The notes under the pieces: model-generated
What the model saw: only the letters and a program-made list of their open reading frames with translations
What the model was told of the DNA's origin: nothing
Databases searched by the model: none
In this document: positions 1 to 8,088 of the stretch, piece after piece
Position numbering within the stretch: the first letter of the stretch is position 1
Layout of the letters: each line of letters opens with the position of its first letter
Program-made: the position numbers and the translations under genes
From: Jeotgalibacillus sp. R-1-5s-1
GTDB lineage: Bacteria; Bacillota; Bacilli; Bacillales; Jeotgalibacillaceae
DNA length: 64,000 bases
Assembly (NCBI RefSeq): GCF_004405105.1
Contig: NZ_SORW01000012.1
Coordinates: 248,001-312,000, forward strand
Direction: 5' to 3'

Positions 1-1
1 T

Positions 2-106
2 GAACCCCAGGGCTACACGTGGGAAAAATGGGATTTGCCTGAGACGGAAGAACGCCTGAAGCAGTCTTATGATATGTTGAAAGAGCTGTTTGGAAATACG
101 AATTAA
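2..106 (+). CDS. 3' end of an unidentified gene (partial)
   Basis: An open frame enters from the left edge and stops with TAA at 104-106, giving the last 34 residues of a protein. The tail is hydrophilic and probably helical (it contains LPETEERLKQSYDMLKELF). It is followed after 5 bases by a strong terminator, which supports a real gene end. I do not recognise the family; a flavodoxin-fold oxidoreductase is one possibility but the fragment is too short to decide. Confidence 0.6.
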   Translation, partial: EPQGYTWEKWDLPETEERLKQSYDMLKELFGNTN

Positions 107-111
107 ATCTA

Positions 112-157
112 CACAACAAAAGCCCTTTTGCAACGATGCAAAAGGGCTTTTGTTGTG
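112..157. terminator. Bidirectional terminator, 21-bp perfect stem
   Basis: Positions 112-132 and 137-157 are perfect reverse complements around the loop ACGA. Both sides carry A/T runs inside the stem, so it can end transcription from either direction. It follows the stop codon at 106 directly. Confidence 0.9.
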
Positions 158-172
158 ATTTACTAAAAAACC

Positions 173-437
173 GTGCCGGGTCATTCCTTCGCTTTCCATT
201 GTCTAGCTGCGACAGGCAGGGACTAGCAAACTTCCCGTCCCCTCGTCCGATAAGTCAACATCAGCTCACTGCGCTCGCTGTGTTTCCTTTATCTCCTTCG
301 GGGCCAGTCCAGTTTGTACGTCCCTAAACGCCCGTCTCCGCTTTTCTAAGGCCGCGCGGTGAGCCAGCTAGTGCTTTGCGCTACGCTGTCTCACCTGTCG
401 CTTCTCTGTCGCAGGATTCTACGGAATGACCCGGCAC
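173..437. repeat. Long MITE-like repeat, copy 1
   Basis: A 265-base non-coding element is bounded by 15-bp terminal inverted repeats: GTGCCGGGTCATTCC at 173-187 and its complement at 423-437. A second copy lies at 62791-63047 in the same orientation, with long identical internal stretches (for example CCAGTCCAGTTTGTACGTCC). The interior can fold further, since GGTGAG is matched by CTCACC. No convincing gene is encoded; short open frames here are incidental. With the terminator at 112-157 it fills the gap between the partial gene and the glycosyltransferase. Confidence 0.85.
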
Positions 438-476
438 TTTATGAGTTTAACCCTAAATACAAACCTGCTGATTTTT

Positions 477-1901
477 TCAAGCGGCTTCTTTCTCTGCGGA
501 AATTCCTTTTCTCTGCATATTGCCCCATGAACCCTTTTGCAGAAGAGCGGCAATAAGCCCTTCACATCTCCAGATAACCGTCATCGGACGATACCAGAAT
601 GCTTCAGTCAGTGCCCAGAAAAACAACACCAGCAGACTTTTAACATCAGGATATTTATGATACGTCCACTCCTCAAGCAAAACAGCCAGAGATGAAAGCA
701 GGGAACCGTAAAGTACCGTGACCATAAACATGATCAGGGCAATTTCCCAGGAAATAAAGGCGAATAAAATGCCTCCTACAATAATGACATAGCCGACTAA
801 TTCAAAGATAGCACTGAGCAGTTCAACCAGAATATAATATGGCAGAGCGAACAGTCCAATCCCCCGGTATTTTGGATTCAGAATCATTTTCCGGTGAGTC
901 CAGAGTGTTTCAGCCAGCCCTCTTTGCCATCTCCTGCGCTGTGAACGAAGAGAAGAAATTGTAGATGGCGCTTCTGTCCAGCATACCGGATCCTGAATGT
1001 ATTCGATACGCTGATCAGACTTTTCATCTTTTAAAGAGCGGTGAATCCTTACGATCAGCTCCATATCTTCTCCAACGGTATTGACTTTATAACCGCCAGC
1101 CTTGATAACACGGTTCTTTTCAAACACACCAAATGCCCCCGAAATAATTAACAGCACATTCAAACGGCTCAATCCAAGACGCCCTATCAGGAATGCCCTA
1201 AAGTATTCAATAATTTGCATAAGGACAAGCGGTGTTTGTGGCAGTGCGATTTTTTCCACCTCACTGCGAATAATTCTTGAGCCATTGGCAATTCTTACTG
1301 TGCCGCCCGTAGCCGTTACCCGTCCATTAGAATCAATAATCGGCTTCATCGTTTTCAAAAGGGCATCCCGGTCAAGCAGTGAGTCCCCATCAATTGCAGC
1401 AAAATAAGGATATTTGGAAAAGTTAATTCCTGCGTTTAAGGCGTCCGCTTTTCCTCCATTTTGCTTCCGGATTAAAAATAAATTCGGGAATAGCGTGGAT
1501 TGATAAGCCTTTTTTACGGGCTGTGTCGGAAAATAAGTCCGAATGGCCAGGTCAATTTCTATCATTCGAAACTCTGTAATAACCCGGCTGCTCGTTTCAT
1601 CAACAGAGCCATCATCGATGATAATAACCTCAAACTGAGGATAATTCAGCGCTAACATGGATCTTACTGTACTGGAAACCCCCACTTCCTCATTATAGGC
1701 AGGAACCAGGACAGAAACGGGGAATGTGTCTTTATTCATCGCAATTTCTTCAATATGCGCTTCACGATTTAACTTTCTTTCTTTACGAATCCGTGGCCCT
1801 GCTACAAAAAACATCCCAAGATATAATAGCGATACTGATCCCATATAAATAATGATCACAATCGCTGCTACTTCAACTGCTGCACTAATCCAGCCCGTCA
1901 T
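477..1901 (-). CDS. Membrane family 2 glycosyltransferase (polysaccharide synthase type)
   Basis: This 474-residue protein has one N-terminal membrane helix (about residues 8-33), a GT-A catalytic domain and about four C-terminal membrane helices. The domain shows VLVPAYNEE, IIIDDGS, the DGDS metal motif, a GEDMEL acidic motif and QRRRWQRG, the Q-x-x-R-W signature of processive beta-glycan synthases such as PgaC/IcaA and hyaluronan synthase. The likely role is polymerising a cell-surface polysaccharide from a UDP-sugar and extruding it. The start overlaps the stop of the HEAT gene in ATGA, and the diguanylate cyclase gene lies upstream, so expression is coupled to a c-di-GMP enzyme. There is no PilZ domain. 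The polymer itself cannot be predicted. Confidence 0.88.
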   Translation of the reverse strand: MTGWISAAVEVAAIVIIIYMGSVSLLYLGMFFVAGPRIRKERKLNREAHIEEIAMNKDTFPVSVLVPAYNEEVGVSSTVRSMLALNYPQFEVIIIDDGSVDETSSRVITEFRMIEIDLAIRTYFPTQPVKKAYQSTLFPNLFLIRKQNGGKADALNAGINFSKYPYFAAIDGDSLLDRDALLKTMKPIIDSNGRVTATGGTVRIANGSRIIRSEVEKIALPQTPLVLMQIIEYFRAFLIGRLGLSRLNVLLIISGAFGVFEKNRVIKAGGYKVNTVGEDMELIVRIHRSLKDEKSDQRIEYIQDPVCWTEAPSTISSLRSQRRRWQRGLAETLWTHRKMILNPKYRGIGLFALPYYILVELLSAIFELVGYVIIVGGILFAFISWEIALIMFMVTVLYGSLLSSLAVLLEEWTYHKYPDVKSLLVLFFWALTEAFWYRPMTVIWRCEGLIAALLQKGSWGNMQRKGISAEKEAA

Positions 1902-2932
1902 GCTGTCACCCCCGTCCTTAACGTTCGAAGCTGTTTTGCCATATCGCGTGCGTAAGGATCCTGATGCTCCTCTGCAGCAAATTCAAGTAGAATTTCTCCA
2001 TCAGGTAATCGCTTTAACGCTTCGCAAGCGGCGAAGCGAACCCACCAGTTCCCGTCTCCTGCAAGCTCCATTAATTGAGGAGAGTATCGGGACAGATTCA
2101 GAAGTCCCGCGAGTCTTGCTCCATACATTCTTTCTTCCCATAAAGAAGAAGTAATGAAGCGTTCAAGACTGTCATGATCTGAATAATATCGATACTGTGT
2201 TAAAGCGGCCAGAGCCTTCAACCTGATTTCTTTATCTTCAGAATTCAAATTTGCCTCCACAAATGGGAGATGCTCGTAAAAACCTGTTTCACCAAAATAA
2301 GATAACATTGCAGTCAGAACCCCTGAAGGCAGACTTTCTGTTGTTTTCAACCTGTCAATAAAAGCAGCCGGAAATCTCCTCAGCAGCTCTTTCGTAAATC
2401 CGATAGATAAACTTTGATCATAAATCATAAATGGAAGCACACGTTCATCCCCAAAGGATGCAAGCACTCTCATTGATTGTCGATACTCTTCGTCACGTTC
2501 CGGCACTGCCTGTATATGTTCCCACACCTGATCCTTCAATGAGGTCATCATGAAATCTTCCATAAAATAAAGGACATTGACCCGTTCAGACCAGCTCCCT
2601 TTCCTTAATACCTGCATATAGTGACTCTGCAGGTGCTCGTCCGCTGTCATTTTCATACGTTCTTTTTCAGCTTCACTGTTGACGTTTTGCGAATAGCCTG
2701 ACAACAGCTTTTCAATAATAAATATTTTTATTGATTTATCCTTCGGAAGTCTAGGTTGCACATCTGACTCACCTGACAAATAAACAATATACGGACCCAA
2801 AGCCTGGCGATAAGCCTGCTGTTTTCTACCTTCAAGCCGGATTGAACGATTTTTATTAATGGCGATCCCTGTTAATAGAATGAGCTGCAACACGAAAAAC
2901 ACACCGGAAACCCATAAAACAGCGGTAACCAT
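1898..2932 (-). CDS. Membrane-anchored HEAT-repeat protein
   Basis: The 344-residue protein starts with a hydrophobic helix (residues 3-24) followed by a basic stretch, then an alpha-helical solenoid. Near the C-terminus are HEAT/PBS-lyase-like repeats with the pattern LxxLxGDxxWWVRxxAxxALxxL, and similar units occur at about residues 215-290. HEAT proteins usually act as scaffolds. It is translationally coupled on both sides: its ATG overlaps the TAA of the cyclase gene by one base, and its stop overlaps the glycosyltransferase start. The most economical reading is an adaptor joining the cyclase output to the synthase; this is inferred from gene order only. Confidence 0.75.
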   Translation of the reverse strand: MVTAVLWVSGVFFVLQLILLTGIAINKNRSIRLEGRKQQAYRQALGPYIVYLSGESDVQPRLPKDKSIKIFIIEKLLSGYSQNVNSEAEKERMKMTADEHLQSHYMQVLRKGSWSERVNVLYFMEDFMMTSLKDQVWEHIQAVPERDEEYRQSMRVLASFGDERVLPFMIYDQSLSIGFTKELLRRFPAAFIDRLKTTESLPSGVLTAMLSYFGETGFYEHLPFVEANLNSEDKEIRLKALAALTQYRYYSDHDSLERFITSSLWEERMYGARLAGLLNLSRYSPQLMELAGDGNWWVRFAACEALKRLPDGEILLEFAAEEHQDPYARDMAKQLRTLRTGVTA

Positions 2933-4581
2933 TAAGCAAACACCCTTTCCATCATTCTATCTATCCTGGAAGCAACCTCCCGGACATTAAATGGTTTGAT
3001 CATATAATCGTCAGCACCAAGACTTAGTGCACGTTCCACCTCATTATCACCCTGTCTCGCTGTCAGCATAGAGATCAAAAGGTTTTTATTCCCATATTTT
3101 TCCCGCAGATTGACGAGCACTTCAATTCCATCCATTTTCGGCATCATCCCGTCAAGCAGAACCATATATTTCCTTCCCGGTTCATACCATCCACCTTCCA
3201 GAAAATCGATGCCATTGCTAAATGTGTGAACTTTAATTGATCGACTGCCAAGCTTACCACGTTTTTCAAAATGGTCCTTCAGCATCTCTCTCACAAGTTC
3301 ATCATCATCTACAACGATCAATACAAGCTGTTCCTCATTCATCTTCATTCGGACAACCTCATCGTATCGTATTGAACAATTTCGTCCCTGTTCTTTCGCA
3401 TAATAGAGTGCTTTATCTGCAGACTCCAGCATTTCTTTGGGATGTATGGCTCCACTCCATTCCAAAAGCCCCGCTGAAAATGTTACGTGGAAGCTGCCCT
3501 TATCTGAAGCAAATTCATAGCTGCTAAAAGCTTCCCTGAACGCCTGTATCCTCTCTTCTGCTTCCTTATACGAGGTATCAGGAAAAATCACTGCGAATTC
3601 TTCACCCCCGTAACGAATCAGCTTATCCTCAGGACGTTTCTGCGCTAAAAACATTTTGGCAAACAGTTGAAGAACCTCATCTCCCTTTGGGTGGCCATAC
3701 GTGTCATTAATGTTTTTAAAATGATCCAGATCAAGCATCGATAATACAGAGGATTTCTTCTCTATCTCACCAGAACGCCGGGTAGCTTTTTGAAGTTCAT
3801 GATCCAGGCAATCACGTTTTAACGCACCCGTCAGGAAATCATTTCTGATCTGGCTGAGGATCGTATTTCGCTGAAATATACGATTTTTGATAAATGGCAC
3901 AATCACATTCTCATTGAGTGGTTTACCGATAAAATCAAGGACGCCTAAATTGTATGCCGCAATTCTTTTTTCATCAGTGATGTGGCTGCTGACTAAAATG
4001 ATTGGAGTCAAATCCTTCCTTGCTTTTTTCATCATTTGATTAATAACGGTTAAGCCGTTCATATCCGGAATATCCATACTGACAATTAACAAATCCGGAG
4101 ACATATCATAATAAAGCTCTAAACCCTTTGCAGCCGTTACAGCTGTCAGCACCTGAAACTGGTGCTCTTCGAGAAATGTCTTCATCTTAGTGATGAAATC
4201 TGTATCCTGCTCAATAATCAAAATGAAGGGCACATCCGTGGCAACCGCCGCTGCTGTAACCGCCGTTTCATCATCTCTCATACCTGCCACTTCACGGATA
4301 CCAGCAATGTTCTCATCACCAAAACCATCCGGCTCCTCAAATGAAGGCAATAACAATTTCCATTCCGCTTCCTGGAAAACTTTAATACCGTTTTCCTCAA
4401 GACGGTTCAACGACTCCTCCGCCTGTTCGGAAACATCAGTCATTCCAACGGTTCCAGCTGTCCCCTTTAGACCATGTAAAAAACGGTAAAGTTCATTTTC
4501 AGTTACGGATCCTGCTATTTTCCATTCCTGTGTCGTCTGTTTTATTTTTGTTATCAGCATCTCCTGATATTTCCCTGACAT
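2932..4581 (-). CDS. Hpt-REC-GGDEF-REC diguanylate cyclase
   Basis: The 549-residue cytoplasmic signalling protein has an N-terminal Hpt domain with phospho-accepting His36 (HGLKGTAG), a receiver domain (about 118-235, Asp170, Lys220), a GGDEF domain (about 245-405) and a second receiver domain (about 420-548, LLDGMMPKMDG). The cyclase motif is GGEEF at 325-329 and the RPED allosteric I-site precedes it with the usual spacing, so an active, product-inhibited cyclase making c-di-GMP is expected. No histidine kinase is encoded nearby. It is the first gene of a coupled operon with the HEAT protein and glycosyltransferase. I chose the ATG after GTGGAGAAA; a GTG nine bases upstream is also possible. 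Confidence 0.88.
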   Translation of the reverse strand: MSGKYQEMLITKIKQTTQEWKIAGSVTENELYRFLHGLKGTAGTVGMTDVSEQAEESLNRLEENGIKVFQEAEWKLLLPSFEEPDGFGDENIAGIREVAGMRDDETAVTAAAVATDVPFILIIEQDTDFITKMKTFLEEHQFQVLTAVTAAKGLELYYDMSPDLLIVSMDIPDMNGLTVINQMMKKARKDLTPIILVSSHITDEKRIAAYNLGVLDFIGKPLNENVIVPFIKNRIFQRNTILSQIRNDFLTGALKRDCLDHELQKATRRSGEIEKKSSVLSMLDLDHFKNINDTYGHPKGDEVLQLFAKMFLAQKRPEDKLIRYGGEEFAVIFPDTSYKEAEERIQAFREAFSSYEFASDKGSFHVTFSAGLLEWSGAIHPKEMLESADKALYYAKEQGRNCSIRYDEVVRMKMNEEQLVLIVVDDDELVREMLKDHFEKRGKLGSRSIKVHTFSNGIDFLEGGWYEPGRKYMVLLDGMMPKMDGIEVLVNLREKYGNKNLLISMLTARQGDNEVERALSLGADDYMIKPFNVREVASRIDRMMERVFA

Positions 4582-4673
4582 TTTCTCCACATCCCACTTT
4601 TTATCATTCTTTTATCTTATAACGGATAATTTCCTTCATTCTTTATTCCCTATTATGAATCTATTTTAACAAT

Positions 4674-4714
4674 GAAAAAGAACTTTTCCCTTACTTTCGG
4701 AAAAGTTCTTTTTC
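4674..4714. terminator. Bidirectional terminator
   Basis: A 16-bp perfect stem (GAAAAAGAACTTTTCC and its complement) around a 9-base loop carries T-runs on both strands. It ends the minus-strand secreted-protein gene and separates it from the cyclase operon promoter region. Confidence 0.88.
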
Positions 4715-4747
4715 TACCATACACTCCCCGGGTATTAGAACAAACCC

Positions 4748-5626
4748 TTAAGGAGCGAGACGCATCCAGCTGTCCGTATGATGAATGGCAAAACCTGAGA
4801 AGCTCTTATACCCGCTTACTTTACCCTGCACTTTTTCAAGCTCCTGATTTAAGTACATTTCGCCTTCTTCATGGAAAGTAATATTATTTCCTTCATAAGA
4901 ATGACCTGTTTCAACACCAATCGTGACAGCCTTCCCGAGAGACTGACCTGTTTTTAATTCATGCTCTGAGAATGCAGCAATCAAATCCGCAGTGTCACGG
5001 TAAGCCATAATCGTCACACCATCTGTATGTTTTTGAACCCAGTCAGACAGCTTCCCGCTGCCGAACGTATTATTATATTTAATTTCATCAAACCAGAAAG
5101 GCAGGTCTGCTTCGAAAGGAATACCCAGCTGTGTTGACTGGTTCCCTGCTTTGATATAGAGGTTCTGATAGGCTTTGATAACAGCTCCCCGTTTTGAATT
5201 CCATCCTGAGTAAAGGTAAGGCTCTACGTCTAAATGAACACCCTCGAATTGCTGAATCGGCAAAGAAGATGCCTGATACTTTGTCAGCCAGCTAAATAGA
5301 CGGTCCTGTGCCAGGTACCCTTTAGGAGCTGCCCAGTCCGGAGCCCCGTCTAATGCGTATACAGCAATTCCCTGTGAGCTTGCCTTGGAGATAAATAATT
5401 GATAAACCGTTGGCGACAAGTCCTGATCAATTTGCAAATACACTTTATTCACCTGTCTGGCCTGAAAAAACTGTAGAATTTCTTCCTGCTGATCAACGAG
5501 TGACCACGGATTCCACAGCCACGTCGCCTTCGAATACGTCTGGGCTTTCGCCTCACTTGCCATTCCGCTTAACATCCCCATCATCAACACCATCACTAAG
5601 ACTTTGATGAATGATCTTTTAATCAT
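4748..5626 (-). CDS. Secreted TIM-barrel-like protein under c-di-GMP control
   Basis: A 292-residue protein with a clear signal peptide: basic MIKRSF, a hydrophobic core and an AKA-type cleavage site near residue 28. The mature part has alternating strands and helices with GVHLDVEPY, DGVTIMAYRD and a final FAIHHTDSW, a layout like family 18/25-type glycoside hydrolase barrels, where a DxE pair on a strand end is catalytic. I cannot name a family. The start ATG at 5626 follows GTGGAGGAAAAT. A longer upstream frame runs into the riboswitch and is rejected. Because c-di-GMP controls it and a polysaccharide synthase operon adjoins it, a role in the extracellular matrix or surface polymer is a reasonable inference. 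Confidence 0.75.
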   Translation of the reverse strand: MIKRSFIKVLVMVLMMGMLSGMASEAKAQTYSKATWLWNPWSLVDQQEEILQFFQARQVNKVYLQIDQDLSPTVYQLFISKASSQGIAVYALDGAPDWAAPKGYLAQDRLFSWLTKYQASSLPIQQFEGVHLDVEPYLYSGWNSKRGAVIKAYQNLYIKAGNQSTQLGIPFEADLPFWFDEIKYNNTFGSGKLSDWVQKHTDGVTIMAYRDTADLIAAFSEHELKTGQSLGKAVTIGVETGHSYEGNNITFHEEGEMYLNQELEKVQGKVSGYKSFSGFAIHHTDSWMRLAP

Positions 5627-5659
5627 ATTTTCCTCCACTCTATAAGGTCTGGGCCCCAT

Positions 5660-5764
5660 AGAATGAGGAACCCGGCAGCCAGACAGCCATATGCAATAGT
5701 TGCACACAGGCTCACGGTTTTGCGTCCTTTCCTTTCGGATAAGTTTGCCCTTATCAGATTCATT
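5660..5764 (-). promoter_or_regulatory. c-di-GMP-I (GEMM) riboswitch
   Basis: Read on the minus strand, the leader holds the conserved GEMM-I blocks in order: AGGGCAAAC, a GAAA tetraloop (TCCGAAAGGA), GGACGCAAAACC, a GCC...GGC hairpin, then the receptor GGCTGCCGGGTTCC. Outer AATGA (5' end) can pair with TCATT (3' end). It ends about 34 bases before the start codon of the secreted protein. There is no U-run after it. The 3' TTCCTC could pair with GAGGAA of the ribosome binding site, so translational control is likelier than termination. Confidence 0.85.
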
Positions 5765-5894
5765 TTTATCAGTATACTCCTGTGATTAAAGACCGTCTAT
5801 GCAAAATTTTTTTGCTTTTTTGGAAGGATTTAAGAGTGACGTGTGAAAGGGGGTGTGTTGATAAAAAGGGGCAGGTCATCGCGTCTTGAGTGCA

Positions 5895-6100
5895 ATGTTG
5901 GCGAGTGATGGAATGAAGCGCTTGAATGATGGAAAAGCGTTGAATTGTGATAGAATCCGGGTCTCAGAAAGAAGGAAAAAAGCCCGGGTGAAGCGGGTTG
6001 AGGGAATTAAATTCTGAAACGAATGAATGATTTCCCAGAAAGCCTGAATAAAAATCCGAAACGATTGAAAAAGTCGGATTAGTGAAGGGATCCCGCGGCG
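5895..6100. repeat. 21-bp periodic array, locus E
   Basis: Nine degenerate units (GATGGA/GAAGGA-like cores on the plus strand) start at 5907, 5928, 5949, 5971, 6000, 6021, 6042, 6063 and 6084. The steps are 21, 21, 22, 29, 21, 21, 21 and 21. Together with the riboswitch, the array fills the space between the secreted-protein gene and the end of fetB. The open frame across it on the minus strand (5876-6220) is a by-product of the repeats. Confidence 0.75.
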
Positions 6101-6182
6101 CAGTCCCAGCACGATCCACTCCCCATATCGCGTCACACCAAAAAACCGGGACCCCTCACTCAAGAGATTCCGGCACCAAACT

Positions 6183-6941
6183 TTATTTCTTCCCCGGCAA
6201 TACAAGCTGCATCCGCTCATTAAACAAAGTCGGATAAGATAAAAACCCTAATATCACACTCGTTACTACAGCGGTGGTGAGCAATAAGAAGATGATTAAC
6301 AACTGGAACATGACCGCCTGAAGTGGATCCGCTCCGGCAATAATCTGTCCGCTCATCATCCCAGGCAGTTGGACAAGACCGATTGTTTTCTGGCTTTCAA
6401 TGGTCGGGATCGTGCTTGCCTGAATGGAAGCGATAAGAGGCCGGTGAATTGCCTGCTTCGGTGTCCCGCCAAGTGACAGGATCAATTCCGTTTCATCCTC
6501 ACGCGAATCGAGCTCTGATGTAAAGCGGTTTAAAAACAAAATGGACAGCACCATCGAGTTCCCAATCACCATGCCGCTGATCGGGATGATATACTGAGCG
6601 GTTGCAGGTGTAATATTGAGTCCCAGCAGAATCCCCTGCGTCAAAACTTCAATAAAAACAAACGTCACAACCAGCTTCCATGTGATGCCCTTGATCGAAA
6701 CGCCTTTTTTACGGGCATTTTGAACGGCAGCGCCAATCATCAACGCGATCATTAAAAAGATATAAAAATAGTTCTCAGCGTCAAATACAAACTGAAGAAT
6801 GTAACCGACAGCCAGTAATTGAATGATGGATCGGATCGTGGCAATCACTGAATCCTTTTCAAGACCAAGGTTCAGCGTTTTTGACAGGACAAGCGGAATG
6901 ATGACAAAGATTAAGGATAAAGCCAGTAAGACAAAATTCAT
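6183..6941 (-). CDS. fetB: FetB-type iron export ABC permease
   Basis: The 252-residue integral membrane protein matches the UPF0014/FetB family, with about six or seven helices. Conserved stretches include ISGMVIGNSM, LGGTPKQAI and QLPGMMSGQI. FetB pairs with FetA to export iron and raise tolerance of oxidative stress, as described in Escherichia coli. The gene overlaps the stop of fetA by 4 bases, so the pair is translationally coupled. Length is normal for the family. Confidence 0.9.
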   Translation of the reverse strand: MNFVLLALSLIFVIIPLVLSKTLNLGLEKDSVIATIRSIIQLLAVGYILQFVFDAENYFYIFLMIALMIGAAVQNARKKGVSIKGITWKLVVTFVFIEVLTQGILLGLNITPATAQYIIPISGMVIGNSMVLSILFLNRFTSELDSREDETELILSLGGTPKQAIHRPLIASIQASTIPTIESQKTIGLVQLPGMMSGQIIAGADPLQAVMFQLLIIFLLLTTAVVTSVILGFLSYPTLFNERMQLVLPGKK

Positions 6942-7672
6942 TCCGTTTCCCCCTTTACAAACGTCTGAACGCGGGGATTTTGCGGATTCTTCAGCAGACT
7001 GCTTTCACCTGTTTCCACGAGTTCCCCATCCATCATGACCCACGTGTAATCTCCAATGGATAAGGCCTGACGAAGATTGTGGGTAATCCACATAATAGTC
7101 GTTCCATACTTTTCATTGATTCTGACAATCAGCTCTTCGATTTCCTGCTGTGACACGCGATCGAGTGATGATGTGATTTCATCCAGCAGTAAAATCTCCG
7201 GCTGATTGACAAGCGTGCGGGCAATCGACAGCTTCTGGCGCTGACCACCGGACAGATCCTTTGCCTTGCGTTCTAAAAAGGATTCATCCAGCCCGACCAC
7301 GGTAATTAACTCTTTCGCCCGTTCATCAGACAGCTCTTTTCCCTGCAGTTCCATTGGAAGAGCCAGATTATAACGGACAGTACCTGACACCATCGTGGCA
7401 CTTTGTAACGCGATTCCTACTTTCCGGCGAAGCTGAACCGGATCATAGGATTCGATTTTCCGATCATCAATATAGATATCACCGCTGGTCGGTGAAATCA
7501 ATCCGTTACAAAGTCTGAACAGCGTGGTTTTCCCTGCGCCGGATGGACCGACAAGCGTTGTGATCCGGTTGCGCGGGAACCAGCCGGTAATATCGTGCAG
7601 GATTTCCTGCTCTCCACTTTTAAATGTTACATGACTGAATTGAATGGCAGCCTGTGTATCTTTCGTCATCAT
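6938..7672 (-). CDS. fetA: FetA-type ABC transporter ATPase
   Basis: A 244-residue ABC ATPase with Walker A GPSGAGKTT, Q-loop, the signature LSGGQRQKLSIAR, Walker B ILLLDEITSSLD and the switch His in WITHNLRQ. It supplies energy to FetB for iron export. It has its own promoter just after the thioredoxin-like gene, with a PerR-like box on the transcription start, which fits a peroxide-inducible iron exporter. Confidence 0.9.
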   Translation of the reverse strand: MMTKDTQAAIQFSHVTFKSGEQEILHDITGWFPRNRITTLVGPSGAGKTTLFRLCNGLISPTSGDIYIDDRKIESYDPVQLRRKVGIALQSATMVSGTVRYNLALPMELQGKELSDERAKELITVVGLDESFLERKAKDLSGGQRQKLSIARTLVNQPEILLLDEITSSLDRVSQQEIEELIVRINEKYGTTIMWITHNLRQALSIGDYTWVMMDGELVETGESSLLKNPQNPRVQTFVKGETE

Positions 7673-7690
7673 AAACGCCCTTTTCTTTAT

Positions 7691-7741
7691 TTAGAATAAT
7701 TATCATGTAGTAATTATATTTAAAAAAGAACATAAAGGCAA
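7691..7741 (-). promoter_or_regulatory. fetAB promoter with a PerR-type box
   Basis: On the minus strand TTGCCT (7736-7741) and TATAAT (7713-7718) are separated by 17 bases. Immediately downstream, 7691-7705 reads TGATAATTATTCTAA, which agrees with the PerR box TTATAATNATTATAA at all but two fixed positions. A repressor there would block initiation. Fur-family cross-recognition is possible because PerR and Fur boxes are similar. Confidence 0.65.
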
Positions 7742-7746
7742 CTGAT

Positions 7747-8079
7747 TCAATCGGAGGAGGCCGTCCATTTTGAAAGAAAATGATCCAGGTCGTCGATTCG
7801 GATGAATCTCGCTTCACGGTACAATTCCCTGCCTTCTGAAAACGCCAAAATCGCTGGAATTGAAAAAATCGTCAGCTGGCCAGCCGCCTCTTCCACATCA
7901 TCTGCTGAAAGGTGACCAAAACGGACAGAAGGATAATCTTCCATCAGCTCCTGCACTTTCGGAAGCAGTGCATGACAGACGCTGCAGTTCTCCCTCGATA
8001 CATAAATCAGTGTCTGTGTGCCCTGCTTCCAATGCTCTAATTCTTCAACTGAATGAATCTCCTCATACTCCCTCATCAT
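7747..8079 (-). CDS. Thioredoxin-like protein
   Basis: This 110-residue protein has a thioredoxin fold: a CSVC active site at about residues 32-35 and the cis-proline strand FSIPAIL. The dipeptide between the cysteines (SV) is unlike thioredoxin (GP), so it is a thioredoxin-family protein rather than the main thioredoxin. It is probably a thiol-disulfide reductase of the cytoplasm, since there is no signal peptide. It follows the MFS gene by 9 bases, so the two are likely co-transcribed. Confidence 0.82.
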   Translation of the reverse strand: MMREYEEIHSVEELEHWKQGTQTLIYVSRENCSVCHALLPKVQELMEDYPSVRFGHLSADDVEEAAGQLTIFSIPAILAFSEGRELYREARFIRIDDLDHFLSKWTASSD

Positions 8080-8088
8080 CTTTCCTCC

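Noticed and set aside
5876-6220. Minus-strand open frame of 114 codons
   Set aside because: It runs through array E and overlaps the end of fetB; no ribosome site and no protein-like composition.
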